Part shown: positions 60,850 through 64,000 of the stretch, piece after piece
How the letters are laid out: each line of letters starts with the position of its first letter
How positions within the stretch are numbered: the first letter of the stretch is position 1
Source: CAZXGD01 sp046350455
GTDB taxonomy: Bacteria > Planctomycetota > Phycisphaerae > Phycisphaerales > SM1A02
Assembly (NCBI GenBank): GCA_046350455.1
Contig: JAXMAM010000015.1
Location: 1-64,000 of the forward strand
Reading direction: 5' to 3'
Length of the DNA: 64,000 nt
The notes under the pieces: model-generated
Databases searched by the model: none
What the model saw: only the letters and a program-made list of their open reading frames with translations
What the model was told of the DNA's origin: nothing
Made by a program: the position numbers and the translations under genes

Positions 60850-63138
60850 CTACTCGTGGCGAGCGGCCAGCTCCAGGAAGCTGGCCTCCAGGGCTGGGCC
60901 ACCCAGGTCCGCGTGCGCGGCCTTCAGGCGTGCCACGCGCGGCGCGATGACCTCCACGTTGCGGTTCACGCGGTCCAGGATCTGCAGGCGCCGGAGCTCG
61001 CACAGCCACCAGGTGGCGGTGCCTTCAGGAGCAGCGCGGCCCACGCGGGTGAAGAGCTCCATGGCCCGGGCCTGGCTGGCAGTGTCTGCGGTGCCGTACA
61101 GGCATTCTGCCAGCGCCAGGAGCGCGTCGGCCCGGTCTGGGTTGGCCTCCAGCACGCGCTCTGCCACGCTCTGGGCTGCGTCGGGCAGGCCAGCGATGAG
61201 GAGCGCGCGCGCCACCACCTGGTCTCGCTCTGGTGCAGCAGGTGCCAGCACCTGCACGGCCTGCGCCAGGCGCGCCAGGCGGGAACGCACCTCTGCTGGT
61301 GGCGGCTGCACCAGCGACTCCCCGAGATCCATGGGCATCTGCCGGAGCAGCACGCGGGCCACAGCGTCCGCTGTGGCGCTGGCGTCTGCGCGCGCGGCCG
61401 TGCTCACCCAGGGGTCGGCCGCCACGGAACGCTGCGTGAGTCCCACAGCCGCCACGCGCTCCTCCAGCATGCGCGCACGTAGCGCCTCTGGAATGTCGGG
61501 CGCGCTGTTGCTGGCGCCGCCCACGCGCACCAGCACAGCCACTGCGTCATCTGGGTGGCCCAGCTCGTTGGCTGCCTCGGCTGCGGCCAGCGCCAGGTCT
61601 GCGCGGAGCGCTGCGTCGGTGCGCGGCGCGCGATCTGCGCGGTCCAGCGCCTCCAGCGCCCTGGCGTAGCGGCGTGCAGCAGGCTCGCGTTGCGCCAGCT
61701 GCGCGCCATCTGGAGAGAGCGCCAGCGCTGCCAGCTCCACGCGCCATGCGCCGTGGTCGGGGTGGTCTGGAAAGAGCCGCACCGCGGCGTCCAGCACCGC
61801 GGCCAGGAACGGCGCGTCGCCCAGCGCGCGCGCGGCGGTGACTGCAGCCTCCATGGCGTGCGGTGAGGCGGGGTCTGCTGCGTGCTGCTGCGCGTAGGCC
61901 AGCAGGAGCACGGCGCCTTCGCGCGCCTGGCCCATGGTGAGGAGCGCGCGCCCCAGCTCCAGCTGCGCCAGGGCGGACAGCGGTGGCGGGAGGGCAGGGT
62001 CTGCCTGGAGCGCGGCCAGCCGCTCCGCCGCAGCGGCGCGCTGCTGGGACGAGCGCAGCTCCAGCAGGGCCGCGGCCAGCTGCGGCACAGCGCCTTGCGA
62101 AGGCGGGCAGTGCGCGGCCACGCGCTCCAGCGCCGCAAGCAGCACCTGCGTGCGCGTGGCAGGCGGGGCCTTGCTGGCTGCGTCCAGCCAGCCGCTCCAC
62201 GGTGGGTCGCCAGCGCCGCCCTGGGCGGCAGCGTCCTGTGCAAAGCGGAAGTCCGCGTCGCCCAGCAGCAGCCGGCTCTGGTCGCTCAGCGCGGCGCCGC
62301 TGCGGTCTCGCAGCGCAGCCAGCGCACGCCGGCGCTCCACCGCTGCGCCCGAGGCAGCCTCGGCCTGGAACACCGTCGCCAGCACGCGGGCGCCCTCATC
62401 GGCCTCTGGCCTGGCCAGGACTTCCGCCAGCACAGGCACGGCCTGGTCGTGGCGGCCCTGCAGCACCAGCCCCATGCCATAGGCCAGCGCCGCCAGGTTG
62501 CGGGCCGGCCCCTTCAGCGAGGTGCGCAGCGAGTCCAGCCGCGCCACAGCGCTGGCCAGCACCTGCGTGGCGTCGTCTGCAGGCAGGGCGCCCACGCGCG
62601 CGGCCCACACGGCGGCCACCGAGCGCAGCAGCGGGATGCGCGCCATGCGTTCCGTGGCGTCCAGGCGGTCGAGGAGCTCCTGCGGGGCGGTGCCTTGCGC
62701 CAGCTCTGCGCGGGCAGCCTGGTCTGCGCGCTGCGTCCACTCCAGGCTCTGGCGCAGCAGCGCTGCAGTGTGGTCGCGCATGGCGGGCGTGGGCAGCCCG
62801 GCCAGCGTGGCAAGGCCGGTGCTGTCTGCAGCCAGGCCCAGGGTGAGCGCGTCCTCGGCAGCGTCGGCCAGCCAGATGGCCACGCGCGGATCTGTCTGGC
62901 TGAGCAGCGGCTCGCGCAGGCGTTCCAGGCGCTTGTAGGCGGCCACTGCGGCCGCAGCGCTGGAGTAGGGCCGCGCTGCTTCGGCGCGTGCTGCGGCCAC
63001 GTCTGCCACGTCGTCTGCATGCGCGGCCGGAGCCACCACAGCGGCGAACGCCACCGCCGCCACCAGCACCAGCGCGGAGAGCATGCGCGGGGCGTCTGCA
63101 CGTGGAGACGCGCGGAGCGCAGCGCGCACCGGGCTCAC
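60850..63138 (-). CDS. Exported helical-repeat (TPR-like) protein coupled to ExbD
   Basis: 762 residues from a GTG at 63136-63138 that overlaps the ExbD stop. A signal peptide (MLSALVLVAAVAFAAVVAPA) starts near residue 19. The rest is almost entirely alpha-helical with degenerate 34-residue type repeats, for example LAQLELGRALLTMGQAREGAVLLLAYAQQH, LPDAAQSVAERVLEANPDRADALLALAECLYG and LEALDRADRAPRTDAALRADLALAAAEAA. It is probably periplasmic and may couple the ExbD/TolR-type motor to the envelope. Such TPR partners of ExbB-ExbD genes occur in other Gram-negatives; specificity is unknown. Confidence 0.75.
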   Translation of the reverse strand: MSPVRAALRASPRADAPRMLSALVLVAAVAFAAVVAPAAHADDVADVAAARAEAARPYSSAAAAVAAYKRLERLREPLLSQTDPRVAIWLADAAEDALTLGLAADSTGLATLAGLPTPAMRDHTAALLRQSLEWTQRADQAARAELAQGTAPQELLDRLDATERMARIPLLRSVAAVWAARVGALPADDATQVLASAVARLDSLRTSLKGPARNLAALAYGMGLVLQGRHDQAVPVLAEVLARPEADEGARVLATVFQAEAASGAAVERRRALAALRDRSGAALSDQSRLLLGDADFRFAQDAAAQGGAGDPPWSGWLDAASKAPPATRTQVLLAALERVAAHCPPSQGAVPQLAAALLELRSSQQRAAAAERLAALQADPALPPPLSALAQLELGRALLTMGQAREGAVLLLAYAQQHAADPASPHAMEAAVTAARALGDAPFLAAVLDAAVRLFPDHPDHGAWRVELAALALSPDGAQLAQREPAARRYARALEALDRADRAPRTDAALRADLALAAAEAANELGHPDDAVAVLVRVGGASNSAPDIPEALRARMLEERVAAVGLTQRSVAADPWVSTAARADASATADAVARVLLRQMPMDLGESLVQPPPAEVRSRLARLAQAVQVLAPAAPERDQVVARALLIAGLPDAAQSVAERVLEANPDRADALLALAECLYGTADTASQARAMELFTRVGRAAPEGTATWWLCELRRLQILDRVNRNVEVIAPRVARLKAAHADLGGPALEASFLELAARHE

Positions 63139-63809
63139 GGCGCACCTCCAGCAGCTGCTGGCGTGGATGGCTCGAAGTTCACGTTGGTGTAGCCCGCGGC
63201 GGCGGCTGCGTTCAGCGCCTCCACCGCGTCCTGCCAGAGCGCGCCGCGCACGGGCGCGATGACGATGGGGAAGTCCGGCGGCAGGAGGCCCTTGGGGTTG
63301 GCGGCGTCGCGCCGCACGTTCTGCAGGAGGGTGCGCAGCTCTCCCACGCCGCGCGCAGCCTGCACGGGGGCGCCAGCGTGCACTGCGCCGCCGGGCTGCA
63401 CCTCGATGCGCAGCGCGTCCTCCAGGTATGCGAACGGATCGCCCTGCGCGGCGGGTGCAGGCGCCGCGGCTGCGCTGCCAGCGTCCGCCATGCGCGGCGG
63501 CAGGTCCATGCGCAGCACGTCTTCCGCGGGCGCCAGGCGCGTGGTGGCGATGAAGAAGATGAGCAGGTTGAAGACCACGTCAATGAGCGGCGTCATGTTC
63601 AGCCGCAGCCCGCTGGTCAGCCGTGCCAGGCGGCGCGACCGCGTGGCGGTGGCGCGGGCAGGGCGCATGGCATGGCTGGTGCGCGTGGAGCGCGGCAGCA
63701 CGCGGGCATCCGGCAGCGCTGTGGCCATCTGCTGCAGCGCTGCCACAGCCGCCTCTGCGCGCTGCGCGCTGGCGCTGTGCGGGCTGGCGCTGTGCGGCGC
63801 GTGGCTCAC
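63135..63809 (-). CDS. ExbD/TolR-family protein
   Basis: 224 residues from a GTG at 63807-63809, overlapping the stop of the upstream ExbD. After an N-terminal Ala/Arg stretch, the single membrane helix LNMTPLIDVVFNLLIFFIATT contains the conserved Asp that carries protons in ExbD/TolR/MotB motors. The periplasmic domain is longer than usual, with a Gln/Pro/Ala stretch and a final NVNFEPS strand. It pairs with a second ExbD gene upstream (63806-64000), suggesting a heteromeric pair driven by an ExbB beyond the window. Confidence 0.85.
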   Translation of the reverse strand: MSHAPHSASPHSASAQRAEAAVAALQQMATALPDARVLPRSTRTSHAMRPARATATRSRRLARLTSGLRLNMTPLIDVVFNLLIFFIATTRLAPAEDVLRMDLPPRMADAGSAAAAPAPAAQGDPFAYLEDALRIEVQPGGAVHAGAPVQAARGVGELRTLLQNVRRDAANPKGLLPPDFPIVIAPVRGALWQDAVEALNAAAAAGYTNVNFEPSTPAAAGGAP

Positions 63810-64000
63810 GAGTGCTTGGCTCCCAGCACCACCAGCTTCACGCGGGCGTGGTCGCGTGGAATGCCGCTCTCGGCCAGCGCGTTGCCCACAGCGTCCAGCA
63901 CGGGGCGCACCCAGCGGTACTCCGTGTCGCGGTCGGCGCGCACGTTGATCTCGGTGCGCGGCTGCTGGCGCATGGCCTCTGCGATGTACGAGGTGAGCTC
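63806..64000 (-). CDS. ExbD/TolR-family protein, 5'-partial (cut by window edge)
   Basis: The frame runs from the right edge to the TGA at 63806-63808. The 64 visible residues (from ELTSYIAEAMRQQP through REINVRADRDTEYRW-like strand to KLVVLGAKHS) match the C-terminal periplasmic fold of ExbD: RADRDTEYRWVRPVLDAVG is the typical alternating strand-helix. The N-terminal membrane helix lies outside the window. GTGA overlap with the downstream ExbD gene shows translational coupling. Confidence 0.75.
   Translation of the reverse strand, partial: ELTSYIAEAMRQQPRTEINVRADRDTEYRWVRPVLDAVGNALAESGIPRDHARVKLVVLGAKHS

Overview
High-GC bacterial chromosome segment with dense, mostly intact genes. No tRNA, rRNA, CRISPR array or intact transposase was seen. 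The gene content suggests a Gram-negative planctomycete, probably Phycisphaerae-like. The pointers are a fused LpxC/FabZ, BamA with two OmpH/Skp proteins, two secreted proteins with a VPGPG...RRRRA tail (PEP-CTERM-like), a choice-of-anchor-L protein with dockerin-like repeats, a secreted CotH protein and a GH127 enzyme. The taxonomic call is an inference from this content.

Layout. 1-12.5 kb is accessory: a membrane protein cut by the window edge, an outer-membrane protein lacking a signal peptide between two palindromic repeats, CotH kinase, a HExxH metallopeptidase, an AhpD-like protein, a serine beta-lactamase-fold hydrolase, three DinB-type proteins, a GNAT acetyltransferase, a papain-like/GH127 fusion and an HxlR regulator with a clear palindromic operator. 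12.5-17.5 kb holds a SulP-carbonic anhydrase fusion with a class II PPK2, divergent from a CobW/COG0523 GTPase across a palindromic operator. 17.5-24.8 kb holds secreted and envelope proteins, including a phosphatase lipoprotein ending in a CxxCH site. 24.8-30.9 kb is a four-gene unit encoding two secreted VWA proteins and a two-component system. 31.2-33.4 kb is an unrecognised pair ending in a beta-barrel protein.

33.5-43.7 kb carries a ClC channel followed by a complete potassium-uptake operon: a 40-residue membrane peptide, then kdpF, A, B, C, D and E, nearly all joined by 4-base stop/start overlaps and closed by an 11-bp hairpin. 43.7-45.6 kb holds two equal-length paralogous PEP-CTERM-like proteins. 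After a PGPGW membrane protein and EttA comes a ~400-bp MITE-like element with ~85-95-bp imperfect terminal inverted repeats.

48.6-57.8 kb is mostly an outer-membrane biogenesis operon on the minus strand (bamA, two OmpH/Skp, lpxD, lpxC/fabZ, lpxA, one unknown). Together it would insert barrel proteins, chaperone them and make the first lipid A intermediates. 57.8-64 kb has gcvT, a sigma-70-type factor, a UVR-motif protein, and a TPR/ExbD/ExbD cluster that runs off the edge.

The points most worth follow-up are the palindromic repeat family and its composite element, the C1-GH127 fusion, the phosphatase-cytochrome lipoprotein, the VWA/two-component unit, the operators upstream of the DinB/HxlR and CobW genes, and two untranslated regions with mutually exclusive stems.
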